Part shown: positions 24,403 through 34,950 of the stretch, piece after piece | Layout of the letters: every line of letters begins with the position of its first letter | Position numbering within the stretch: the first letter of the stretch is position 1 | NCBI RefSeq assembly: GCF_027409185.1 | Contig: NC_084466.1 | Span: 69,236,501 to 69,300,500 of the forward strand | Length of the DNA stretch: 64,000 bases | Reading direction: 5' to 3' | From: Cynocephalus volans | Taxonomy: Eukaryota > Chordata > Mammalia > Dermoptera > Cynocephalidae | The notes under the pieces: model-generated | Told to the model about the DNA's origin: nothing | The model's input: the letters and a program-made list of their open reading frames with translations, nothing else | Databases searched by the model: none | Made by a program: the position numbers and the translations under genes

Positions 24403-25424
24403 ATGGCCGGGATGCAAACATGGCCCCCCAGTGCACCTCCGAGAATCTGGTTATGTAGAAAAGCATGTGGAATAAACAGATGAGGCTATGCTGTGAAAAA
24501 GATTTCTCCATCTAATGGGTTTTATCATAAGGGTTATTGTAATAACTAGCATTTTCTAAATACCTACATGTGTTAGTTCACGCAGTGCCCCAGTAGATCA
24601 AAGTCAGTCTCCAGTGTCCAGATTTATGCCGCTAGTTCTGCAACTTCATGCAGTGCCAGGGAGGTCCCCTTGATCTCCCCCCAAATTTTCGTCAACCTCC
24701 CCCGGCCAAGCCCAAATAAACATAGAGTATAAGTAAAAGGTTATGGAGTGCAAGTAGTGAGAGTATGCAGTGTAAGCAGAAGAGTATCCAGCCCCACTCA
24801 GAGCCCTGTTAATGTAGGACTCATACACCCCTGATCACGTCTGATTTCCACCCCTAATGCCACGTTAGAGATGGGTCTTCCTGCTGCCCTCACTTGCAGT
24901 CACTTGGCTAATTCTGTACTGGTTTACCCAACTCGCCCAGAGACTGACCCACTCTTAAGATGTGTGGAGGTCAGCTGCTTTAATGGCCTCATTACCCAGG
25001 ACATAGGATCACTGCCCACCCTTACCCCCCAGTGGGCGTGTTTTTACTTCAGAATAAGTTTTGAAATAAATTTCCCCAGAACAGCTTGCTCCTCTAAACA
25101 GGAGTCTGAGGTTCCACTGTGTTGCTCTTATTCCTGACAGAGTGATGAAAGGAAGTTTAAACAAGTGGCATTTTGCAAAAGCACCCAGCCTGGTGGTTGC
25201 CTTGCAATGCCTGTCCGTTTTGGCTGGGAGAATGTTTTAGATCCCCAAAGTTACACACTGTGCTTTGTACACTCCACTTTGTGTCGGCGGTGGAAAAGGT
25301 GTCAGTCTTCTCTACATCTATCTCACCACCTCAGGAAATATGCTTTTGGCTCACAGAGAGGGGGTGAAAAATTGTTCTGAACTACAAAGTCTATTGACGG
25401 TGTCAGTGTCCCCTTGAAGTAAAA

Positions 25425-25575
25425 GGGTGGATGGAAACCCAGCTCTCCAATTAGCCATGTGAACCTGGGCGTGCTGCATAAACACCAGTCTTAGTTTTTT
25501 TATTTGTAAAATGGGAATGAATACACTCACCTCATGGGGTTGTTGTGATGTTTCATATGAAGTGATCAGAAATGA
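25425..25575 (+). mobile_element. MIR
   Basis: CCATGTGAACCTGGGCGTG, then ATTTGTAAAATGGGAATG and CCTCATGGGGTTGTTGTGAT. Confidence 0.75.
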
Positions 25576-25879
25576 GCATTTCTCTTCTTAAATTTTCTTC
25601 TCATTCCTTTATCATTCCCCCTACGCTTACAGCCATGCAGGGTACATTTAATAAATATGCATGGGTGCATGGAGTGTCTAAGGTTTAGCCTCAAATTAGC
25701 AAGTATCCACCAAATGTTTAGTGTATGTATTATACACACTTCCATAGGAAGTTTTAAGAAAAGCCAACCTCTGTCTCAAAATGAGCTGCCACTCTCCCTT
25801 GGATGACAAGTAACACATATACAAACAAAAAGAAACAAAGGGCAGCCTAGGGTTCGTGGGGAAAAGCTCCAGTTTAAAT

Positions 25880-26290
25880 AGGAGTCAGCTAAACTGATTC
25901 TAGTCCAATTTCTGCCACTGATTCCCTGTGTGACCTGGCGTAATAGTGATAAAATTTATTTGGGGCTTAATTTGTGCCAAGCATTGTGGATGTTCTCACT
26001 TTATCTTCACAATGAACCATAAAGTTGCTCTTACTATTATCCCCATATTACAGATGAGAAAACTGATACTTAGAGTGGTTAAGCAACTTGGCTGATGTCA
26101 CAGGAAATACATGGTAGAGCCAGGATTTGTAGCCAGGTGGTATGATTCCAGATCCCACACCTTCCCTCCTGTATCATACCTTATGGAGGGCAAGTCAGTT
26201 AGCCTCTTTGGGTCTCAGTTTTCCCACATGAACAAAAAGAGGGTCCGATTACATGACGTCCTGGTCCACTTCGAGCTCCAACTTTCTATA
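25880..26290. mobile_element. Nested MIRs: minus copy inserted inside a plus copy
   Basis: The outer plus-strand MIR runs CCACTGATTCCCTGTGTGAC up to about 25940 and resumes near 26185 with GGCAAGTCAGTTAGCCTCTT. Between them lies a minus-strand MIR (ATTATCCCCATATTACAGAT, GAGCCAGGATTTGTAGCC). Confidence 0.75.
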
Positions 26291-26604
26291 AGTCCAGTAA
26301 GAGAATTACATAAAGATGTTAAATAAGTTGGGCCCAAAGTGCTTTTAAGAGCAGCATCCAAGTGGGTGTGCTTGCTTCATTTCCCATGGGTAGAAAGCCT
26401 CTAGACTGTTTCCTATGTGTCCCTGGTTCCAATTTGCCACTCAAAAAGCCAAACAAAGAAATCATCCTTCAAAGCTTCCTTCCAATTGATTTAGATCCCT
26501 GAGGCTAATTTTAACCAAATTAGAAGGAGAAGCAGAAGGTGTGGACTAAGAAATCCACATCTTCCTGCACAAAAAATACACATGATGGGAAGTCTGCATT
26601 CTGT

Positions 26605-26640
26605 TACGCGCCCGCGCACGCGCGCGCGCACACACACGCC
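26605..26640. repeat. Alternating CG/CA tract (Z-DNA prone)
   Basis: Near-perfect purine-pyrimidine alternation, CGCGCGCGCACACACACG-like, outside the CpG island. Confidence 0.9.
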
Positions 26641-27490
26641 AGTGTCATTATCCTCTTCCACTGAAGCTTATACCAGTTTCGCTACCAAGTTGTCATGGCA
26701 ACACCAGCTGCCAATGAGATCATGGAAGACAAGGTCATAATGGCAATGGTGCCTTAATATTTTACCTGGCAAAGCCACTTAGTTAATAAGATGAACAGCT
26801 ATAAATCATAAATACATAGGAAGCCAGGCACTATTCACTGTACATGTTTAGTGTGCCATTGGGGCTGGGGGATAGAAATGAAAAAGAAGGGTAAGGAACA
26901 AAAAAGAAGAGAGGATGAGGCAGGGGTGGGGGAGGAGATCTCTGATGCTCATCCTTGTAATTCTCAGTGTAGACCATGCATAGGTCCCAGCCCTGCCTGT
27001 GCACAGATTAAGGAACTGGGCTCTTCCTAATGACAAGAAGAGGGGCGGGGGGGCCAGGGGTAATCACTGGCTCCTAGCTTCAATCACAAAAGGCTGATAA
27101 GAAACCCGAGGCGACTGCTTTCTGGTGTTCACCCTAGCAGAGGAGAGAAGCAGCCCAGGGAAGATGTACCCATCTTCCTCCTCCCGTTCAGTGGCCAGCA
27201 CAGTCACAATCTAGAAATGCCTTTCTGATTGCCTCCCATGTCCCTTGATGCCACCAGCTCCTACAGACTGGCTTGCCCCAGGGCTGTCTGCTGCCCATCT
27301 AAACTGACTTCCTAAAGAACAAATCCACTTAATTTAAGGGTTTCCTTCCTTTTATAAGAAGTTAATCACAGTGTGGGCCTCTGGCAAGAACTTTGGCTGT
27401 GGAGAGATGAGGTGACAGACTCAGTTTAGAACAAATACCCTTTCATACCATTGAGTTTTGTACCATGTGTGTGCAGTATACTGACACTTA

Positions 27491-28099
27491 TAAAGCAAAT
27501 GTATTTCACAGGGCCTAGTTTCCAAAGCCCTGTACTTTCAGGTTTAACCTTTTTAAAATTACACATAAAAACGTTAACTTTGCAAAAGACAGGAAACTTT
27601 CCCAGGCTAAAGTCTGTTGTAGATATAGAATTGCAACACAGCAAAGTTGCTGACTCTTAAGGACAGACGTCCTTGAGAGCAGGTTAACCTACTGATTGAT
27701 ATGTTTTTAAAAAGTTTCTTTATTGTTATGTAAAAATACTGAGCAAACTGTTGTAGGAAAAGACAGTATTTGCTAAGAACAAGCTTTTGTTGGTGGATCG
27801 ACAACCTTTTGCAAATTGCATTATGGAATGTCACTTTGTTATTTCACTGATGTTACCAGCTTCTGTTGTTAAACTATACTTAACCATAACTCCACCTATG
27901 TTCTTTTTCTGTAACTTTCTGGCCTGGAAAATAAATACTGAGACAGAACCCTAGCTCAGTGTTAATTTCCCAAGGAGGAATGACTCTCTCTTGAGGGTTC
28001 CAGGAAGTTAACCCCTTCGGGGTGTCTCACTGCTCAGAAGAAATGGGCTTTGAGTAATCCTTTTTGCATCTCCGTCACCTCATGTAAGGCAAAGCAACA
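27491..28099 (+). mobile_element. LTR-like element, copy 1 (ERV-type solo LTR)
   Basis: 609 bases that align along their length with 34407-34950, sharing the start TAAAGCAAATGTA.TTCACAG, a GGAAAATAAAT polyadenylation-like site, TGGGCTTTGAGTAATCC and the end GGCAAAGCAACA. TG..CA ends, a late AATAAA and solo occurrence suggest an endogenous-retrovirus LTR. I cannot name the family and see no coding part next to it. Confidence 0.6.
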
Positions 28100-28509
28100 C
28101 GTGCACAAATAACTTATTCAAAGAAAAAACAATGCAAAGATCCCCCTTCTTTCCCTAACCCTGTCCACCCTCCAAGCGCTGGACCTATTGGAAGTGAGAT
28201 GGGCCCACAGTGAGGCAGTGGTGAAGCCTGGGTAGGAGAGTCTGCACATAACCAAATTGATGAAGAAAATGACTTTCCACAAATGGGGCTTGTGTTGGCC
28301 TTAAACTCTCAGGCAGTCTGTTTCTAGGGCTCTCTTTTTATAGCAAGCACGTTCTGTTCTGAGGGCAAAAGCAGCCAGTTTTTTCTGGTGGGGCTCAGGG
28401 GCAGGAGTAACATGAGAGTGGGGGGTTGCTCTGTGAGGTCACCTCAGCAATGCTCCCTGCACCACCCGCTGCCCACCGCCACCAACGCAGGCAGGGAGGC
28501 GGATGCAGA

Positions 28510-28855
28510 CAGAGTGGCACAGTGGGAAGAACTGGGATTGAGAGAAGACCCGAGCTCAGCTATGACACCTAGAGGAGTCGTTCCATCTGTCTGAGCCTCA
28601 GTTTCCCCTCTACATGGAAGAATAACTATACTGTCCTCACAGCATAGCAGAGAGGGTGAAATAAAGGAATTTTTCTCTTATTTAACAAATACTTATACTC
28701 CATGTACTATGTGCCAAGCACTGTTCTAAGCTCCTTACAAATGAGGAAAACAAGGCACAGAGAATTTAAGTGGCACGTCCAAGTTCAAGTGCATCAAGAG
28801 AGGAGCACAGCCAGGATTCAACCTGACGGTCTGGGTCCAGATGCCACATGTTCGG
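28510..28855. mobile_element. Two adjacent MIRs in opposite orientation
   Basis: 28510-28650 is plus (GCCTCAGTTTCCCCTCTACA). 28690-28855 is minus (ACTATGTGCCAAGCACTG, AAACAAGGCACAGAGAATTT). Confidence 0.7.
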
Positions 28856-29254
28856 CCCTTTTCTGCAAGGATTGGGGGCATGTCCCATGGTGGATCTCCT
28901 CCTCAGTTTCTTCTCTTAGTAACTTCTGTGAGGCTGGAAACTTCCACTACCATCCCCTCCCTTTTTTGGTTGGCTGATTTGTTCCCGTGTAGGACTGAGT
29001 GCCTTATAATTCCCACACTTCCCTCTACTCAGCATTCCTCCCACAGCCACCCCTAAGACAGAGGCACTCACAGACTGAAGGTGGACACAAGAACTTGCAG
29101 ACAACTAAGGCTGAGATTGCGTTTTGAGCCTGTGAGCACGCGTGTCCTTTCCTATGCATGGTACAAACACATGACCCTGCACTTGCTGGCTATGTAGTAC
29201 TGGGCAATTTGGTCAGTCTGCAGAGGCTTGGGAGGAATGAGGAATGTATTTTTT

Positions 29255-29943
29255 TGTTTTTAAATTTTAATAGTGGGAAAATACACATAACATAAAATTG
29301 ACTATTTTTAAGTGTACAGTTCAGTGACATTGTGCACCTTCCCACTGCTGGGCAACAATCTACACCATCCACCTCCGGGACTTTTTCATCTTCCAAACTG
29401 CAACTCTGTACCCATTAAACAATAATTCCCATTCCTCTCTCCCGCCGTCCCTAGCAATCACCATTCTACTTTCTGTCTCTGTGAATTTGCTCGAGGTATC
29501 TTATATAAGTGGAATCACACAGTATTGTCTTTTTGTGACTGGCTTATTTCGCTTGGCATAATGTCCTTAAGTTTCATCCATGTTGTAGAATGGGTCAAAA
29601 TTTCCTTCCTTTATTAAGGCTAAATAATATTCTGTTGTATGTATACACCTCATTTTGTCTACCAATGGACACGTGGGTTGCTTTCACCTCTTGGGTGTTG
29701 TATATAATGCTACTATGAACATGGCTGTACAAATCTCTCTTTGAGACCCTGTTTTTAACATACCCAGAAATGGAATTACTGGATCGTATGGCAATTCTAT
29801 TTTTTTTTTCAAGATCCTCCTTACTGTTTTCCATAGTGGCTGTACCATTTTATATTCCCACCAACAGTGCACAAGCATTGCAATTTCTCTATATCCTTGT
29901 CAATACTAGTTATTTTCTGGAATTTTTTGGTGGTTTGTTTTTT

Positions 29944-29982
<39 letters not shown>

Positions 29983-30168
29983 TTGTTTTTCTTGGCTGCT
30001 GGTCAGTATGGGCATTCTAAACCTTGACCTTGGTGTTATAAGCCCTCATTCTTACCAACCAGCTAACTGGCCAGCCCTCCCCTCCACCCTTTAATAGTAG
30101 CCATCCTGATGGGTGTGAGATTCTGTCTCATTGTGGTACATTATTATTTTGTGTTATGTATCTTAAAA
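29255..30168 (-). mobile_element. L1 3' fragment, split by a SINE
   Basis: Antisense L1 3' landmarks: ACATAACATAAAATTGACTA, GGCTTATTTCGCTTGGCATA, GGGTTGCTTTCACCTCTTGG, and after the SINE, AATAGTAGCCATCCTGATGG. The SINE at 29942-30078 divides it, so the L1 is older than the SINE. Confidence 0.8.
29942..30078 (-). mobile_element. tRNA-Ile-derived SINE (CYN-like) inserted in an L1, with (TTG)n tail
   Basis: The minus-strand tRNA-like body (GGCTGGCCAGTTAGCTGG start) ends in a tail expanded to about twelve AAC units, which read as (TTG)n at 29945-29982 on the plus strand. The element splits an L1 3' region: L1-like sequence continues on both sides. Confidence 0.8.
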
Positions 30169-30244
30169 TACAAGGGTACTTCAAAAAGTTTGTGGAAAAA
30201 TGGAATTAAAAGATAGTAAGAATCTTTTCATGAACTTTATGAAG
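30169..30244. mobile_element. 76-bp palindromic MITE (mariner-like)
   Basis: The left arm starts TACAAGGGTACTTCAAAAAG and the reverse complement of the right arm starts TATGAGGGTTCTTCATAAAG; the arms stay similar for about 30 bases around a short centre. TA at each end suits a mariner-type element. The transcript would fold into one long hairpin. Confidence 0.75.
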
Positions 30245-30378
30245 AACCCTCATACATTTTATAATTTCTGTGATATTCAGGTGCTGTCTCCATCTTGTAT
30301 TTGTTGCCTAATATACCTTAGTTATAGGTACAAACTCACGTGATATTGAAAGGATAGTTTGATTCTTCAGTTGATGGT

Positions 30379-30785
30379 TGTATTAGTCCACTTCTGTTGC
30401 TTATAATTAAATACCTGGAACTGGATAATTTGTAAGAAAACAAAATTTATTGCTTACAGATTCTGAGGCCAAAAACCCAAAGTCCAGGGAACACATCTGG
30501 TGTGCGTCTTCTTTGGTGGTGACGCAAGATATCATATTGCGAGATGGTAGAAGCAGAGAGAGAGAGAGACTCTCATGTGCTCTCTTTTTAAATCCCCCAG
30601 AACCATGCCCATGACCACCATTATTAATCCATTCACTATGGCATGGTCCTCACAATCCAATTTCCTCTTCAAGGCCCCACCTTTCAATTACCATAATAGG
30701 ATTTTCCACCCTTTTAACAGTTACAGTGGGAATTAAGCTTCCAATATAGAGACTTTGGGGGACACAGTTCAATTAATCCACAGCA
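30379..30785 (-). mobile_element. MaLR-type LTR (MST/THE1-like)
   Basis: Its minus-strand 3' end matches the hallmark of MaLR LTRs (ACCAGTTCC.. then GGACTAATACA; the plus strand starts TGTATTAGTCC). It has TG..CA ends and a near-perfect 5-base duplication (ATGGT on the left, GTGGT on the right). It contains a short GA repeat near 30555. Confidence 0.8.
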
Positions 30786-30821
30786 GTGGTTTTGTGGATT
30801 TTATTTTTATTTTTATTTTTT

Positions 30822-30877
30822 GATGGTTTTGTTGATGTGACTTTTTTGTTGATGTGATTTTTTTGTTGATGCTTACC
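30822..30877. repeat. Tandem (TTTTTTGTTGATGTGA)n
   Basis: Three imperfect units of about 17 bases just right of the MaLR LTR. Confidence 0.8.
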
Positions 30878-31249
30878 TTCCTGGGGATTATAAAGAATAA
30901 CATAACCTAATCAATTTCTCTTAGGAGCTTTAATCCATTGCTGGGGACAGGTGGGTCTACCTCAGGTGAGTCACAAGCCTTAATCCAAAAAGCTCTGTGA
31001 CTAGCTTCATCTGGAGTTCTGGTTTAGTCAGAGGCTTGCTTCATTAGGCGCTTGACAGGAGAAATGACAATTTTCTCAAACTGAGCTCTCAAGTTATGGC
31101 AAAATAAAAATTAACATTATTGCTTTTCTCAGTTTGATTCCCAGAAATGACAGCCATGCTAGTTACAGAGAATGTGCCTCTTTAAAGGAGTCTTACAAAT
31201 ATCAGTCATTGTTGGAAGGAGAGCTCTTTGCACCAATAATGGAAAAAAG

Positions 31250-31525
31250 TCCATGATCCAGAAAGTAGAAAAAAGCAGGTTGCAGAATAACATGAATTGT
31301 TTGACATAATTTATGTAAAAAGTGCCTATATTTATGTTTAAATATACATAGGCATGTTCTGGAAGGATACTAAAAAATTAACACTGGATACCTTTCTGGG
31401 GACTGGGAGTTGGGGTGGGGCTTGAAATCTTTTATGTTTTACTTCCTACCCTTTGTTGCTATTTGAATTTCAAGCCATACCATGTATCACTTTTACAATA
31501 AAAATAAGTTTTGTAAATAGTCATT
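31250..31525 (+). mobile_element. L1-like 3' fragment
   Basis: Blocks such as ATGTAAAAAGTGCCTATAT, GGATACCTTTCTGGGGACTG and CTTTTACAATAAAAATAAG resemble the sense L1M 3' region. Family uncertain. Confidence 0.5.
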
Positions 31526-32309
31526 TTAGGAAGACAAAAAGGGTTGTAAAAGGGAATAATATGCTAGTCATTTATCTCAAGTCTCCAGTTGTGGAGAAAT
31601 GATCCTGCCTTAGGCCAGGTCCCCTGGAAGCAGCGTCTGAGATGGGGCTTCCTGTAGGGTGATGTATCTAGGGCATCATCTCAGGAGAAACCAGAATGAG
31701 GGTATGGGAAGGACAGGAAGATCCAAGAAGGGATGTGCCTTCTGATGAAGTCTAGCTTCCACCTGCTCCTGTGGGGAGCTCTGGGACGTAAGTAACCCCA
31801 CAAGTTTGACCCTCCCTGAAACAAGGGAGTTGGGCTTTTTCCTCCCTTTTCCCCCACTCAGTCCTTAGCTTTGGGTATCTGTGGGGTGTGGGCAGGGAGG
31901 AGAGTGGTGACTGTCATGCAGCTCTGGCCAGCTGGCTCCAGTCAACCAAGACCAGGCCCCGGGAAAGTGGCATTAGCGGCAACACCTGCTGCAGGGTGGG
32001 GGCACTGGGCTGACAAAAGGATCCATGGGAATCTGGCCTACAGCCTCTTTCCCCAATGACTTGGGAATTGAACCAAAGCTGCTTTCCTTATAAACAAATT
32101 TATTAACTGTGAATTGACTTATGAAATGCTTTCTTTTTTATCTTCTGGCCACAGAAAAGTACAGGCTGCAGGACATTCTAGAAGCTGAAATACTGAAATG
32201 AAGAAATAAAGAATAAAGAAATCAGTTTGGAAGAATCCAATCAAACTGCAAGAGTTTTGCAATTGTGTGGAAGCCTCTAGATGGCTGGAAAAGAGAATGT
32301 GCCGTGGCT

Positions 32310-32373
32310 CATTTTTCTAGAATCTCTACTATAGACTCTAGAATTCATTTTCTAGAATCTCTACTATAGACTC
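32310..32373. repeat. Tandem duplication of about 35 bases
   Basis: CTAGAATCTCTACTATAGAC occurs twice, starting near 32318 and 32353, each preceded by CATTTT. It looks like a recent replication slip. Confidence 0.85.
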
Positions 32374-34406
32374 ATCTATACACCTGGGGATTCTGAGTTT
32401 TATGAAGCAAACTCTGCCTAGAACAGCCCCTGATGGCTGTCAGCTTCTGTGTCCATAGTCTGTACCCTCAGGAATCCCACTGGAAGAAAGAACAAACAAA
32501 GCATCCCAAGGACTGGAGGATTCTTCCCCCGTGTTATTCCAGGAAGGCACTGGAAACAAATTGTACAAAGTTTATTTCATCAACAATGAAAAATGCCCAC
32601 AAAGAAATGAAGCACAGGATTCAGTCATACAAAAATCAAAGCTATTTACCACTTTTCTTCTTCTCATACTAAATCAGATGGAAATAATATGAAGTACTGG
32701 AAATAACATCACGTTGCCCTCATTGTCACAACCAACATGGGCCATGCCTCATGTGTGGCCTGGGTGCACATGTGCTTCTCTGGCCTCTGAATCAGAATCA
32801 AGGGGGATCATGACTCAGAATCTCTGGGGGCTGTGATTCTGCATTTGAAACAAACCCTTGGGTAGTTCTGACTCCAGAGCTGTTATGGCTGACTCCAGTG
32901 AAGTGGTCGCATTTTTACTGCTTTCAACAGTCATTTCTATAGATTCAGGCAAAGAATGGTTTTTAGAATGATGTCCGAAGTAGCAAATAAAATTAAATGA
33001 CTTCAGTGCACAGTTTATCTTGCTGCAGTCTCTTCTCAGATGGGAACACTGATTATCCCTCCCAGCCATAAGGATTTATTCCCTTGAGTTTTCATAGCAT
33101 CTGGAAAATTCAGGTGTTCCCATATCTATTTCCCTCGAAGTGCCAGCACCTTCACGTTCCCACCAAGGCGGGATGTCTTTCTCTTTGGGTCAGTCTTGGG
33201 TAGTCACTTTCATGCTGCAGGAATATGCAGCCCACTTCACATCAGTGTAGACGGCCAGGCCATGCTAACCATGAGCTTCCTATGCTCATCTCTCAGAATT
33301 GTCCTCCAGGGGAGGAAAATGATTCTAACAGGGGATCACTGAAAGGGCACACAGCCCATCACTTCCTAGACAGTCTGGATGTCGTCTCTGGATTAAGCCA
33401 GACCTTCAGAGACCCACAGCTGTAGGCCATTTGCCGTAGCCCTGGAACTTCTTGAAATGTGCTCATCACAACCATCTCACATGCACTGAGCGAGGCATTA
33501 ATACGTTATCATTCAAAGCCTGCCAGTGAGTTTGTACAGCATGCTGTAGATGGCACCGCTGAGTCACTTGCTGTCCCCTCTATAAACTGATGCACACGAA
33601 CACTTTCCTTCAGACTTAACCCTGTGTTTCTCCAGAGGGGGAGTATATTTTAGTCCAGGGAAAAAGTGCAGCTTATAGCTCATCATCATATTTTCCTTCC
33701 TGCTTTGGTGGCAAGGAAACTCAAAGCTAAAAATTTAGTCCAGGTTTTACCAATTACTTAGGACCTTCGTCCCACATTCTCCATTGCGATGGGAGCGGGG
33801 GGCGTACGTAGGAGAATGAGCCAACTTCTTCCACCCCTCCCTCTGGTAAAGATAAAGATTTCCTCAACACTCCAGGGACATCCATGCCTATCTGCAACTG
33901 GGAATCTCCAGTCTTTGAGACCGAGCTACAGATGGACCCAAAGCACTAACTAATGTCTGCTGTCTGTCAACAGGCATTTTTATACTCATGGCTTTTTCAC
34001 AGGCTCTTTCCACCCTTGCCAAGGCCCCAGCAACAGAAGCCTCAGAAGCATTCACAAGGGTGTAGCACAGAGTCCCTGGGCTCAGGCCCTCCATGTCACA
34101 GATCAAGAAGAGTGAGTGGCAGGCTGTCCTCAAGGGAGAGGAGTCAGGTGTGCAGTCTCCACTTCTCACAGCCTCTCTCTGGCCGCACTCTTCCATGTGA
34201 GTCATCACAAGGCCACCAGCAAAGTGTCTTAGCTTCACTGTGGGGTGAGGATAGCGCTGGGATGGAAGTGACAGAACCCCTATTTGCTGGATCCCCAGAA
34301 TGCCACAGTCACCCCCCACAGGACTGTATGGGCACAGTTGTCAATCGCCCTCTCCCCCTCCCCATCATGCCCCAGGCAGGCCTGGTCTTCCATTGTAGAG
34401 GATTCT

Positions 34407-34950
34407 TAAAGCAAATGTACTTCACAGGGCCTGGTTTTCCAAAGCCTTGCAGTTTCGAATATTGACCTTGTGGAGGACTGGAAATTTCCCTCAGGCTATA
34501 AAGTCTCTGGTGTAAGATAAAGATTTGTGGCACAGCAAGGTTGCTGGCTCAAAGACAGACTAGTTACTGATTAATGTGTAAAGATACTGGAAAATTGCTG
34601 GAGGGAGAAGGAATGTTAGCTAAGATCAAGCTTTTGTTGGTGGATCACTTAGCTGTCTAATGGAATGTCATTTGACCTGTTTTACCGAAAGTTACCAGCC
34701 TGTATTGTTAAATTATAACCCCACCTATGTCTCTTCCTGTAACTTCCTGGTCTGGAAAATAAATGCAGGAAGAGAACCCCAATTCGGGGTTAATTTCCCA
34801 AGGAAGGGATGCCTCTCGCTTGAGGGTTCTGGGGGGAGATTAACCAGTTTGGGGTCTCTCACTGCTCAGAAGAGATGGGCTTTGAGTAATCCTTTGCGGC
34901 TCTGTCACCCAGGGGAAGTGGGGTGACAAATCCGTGGGGGCAAAGCAACA
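34407..34950 (+). mobile_element. LTR-like element, copy 2 (ERV-type solo LTR)
   Basis: 544 bases in the same orientation as copy 1 and sharing its ends and internal blocks, but with different indels: it is shorter inside and has an extra stretch of about 20 bases near its right end. The spacing of about 6.3 kb could suggest a provirus, but the sequence between holds L1, SINE and MaLR rather than retroviral genes. Confidence 0.6.

Noticed and set aside
29867..30094. Frame with a run of twelve Cys
   Set aside because: It is a translation of the (TTG)n tail of a SINE, not a protein.
28100..34406. Provirus body between the two LTR-like copies
   Set aside because: No gag, pol or env similarity seen; the sequence is made of L1, SINE, MITE and MaLR.
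33953..34465. 170-codon plus-strand frame
   Set aside because: Low-complexity, no domain, and it ends inside the LTR-like element.
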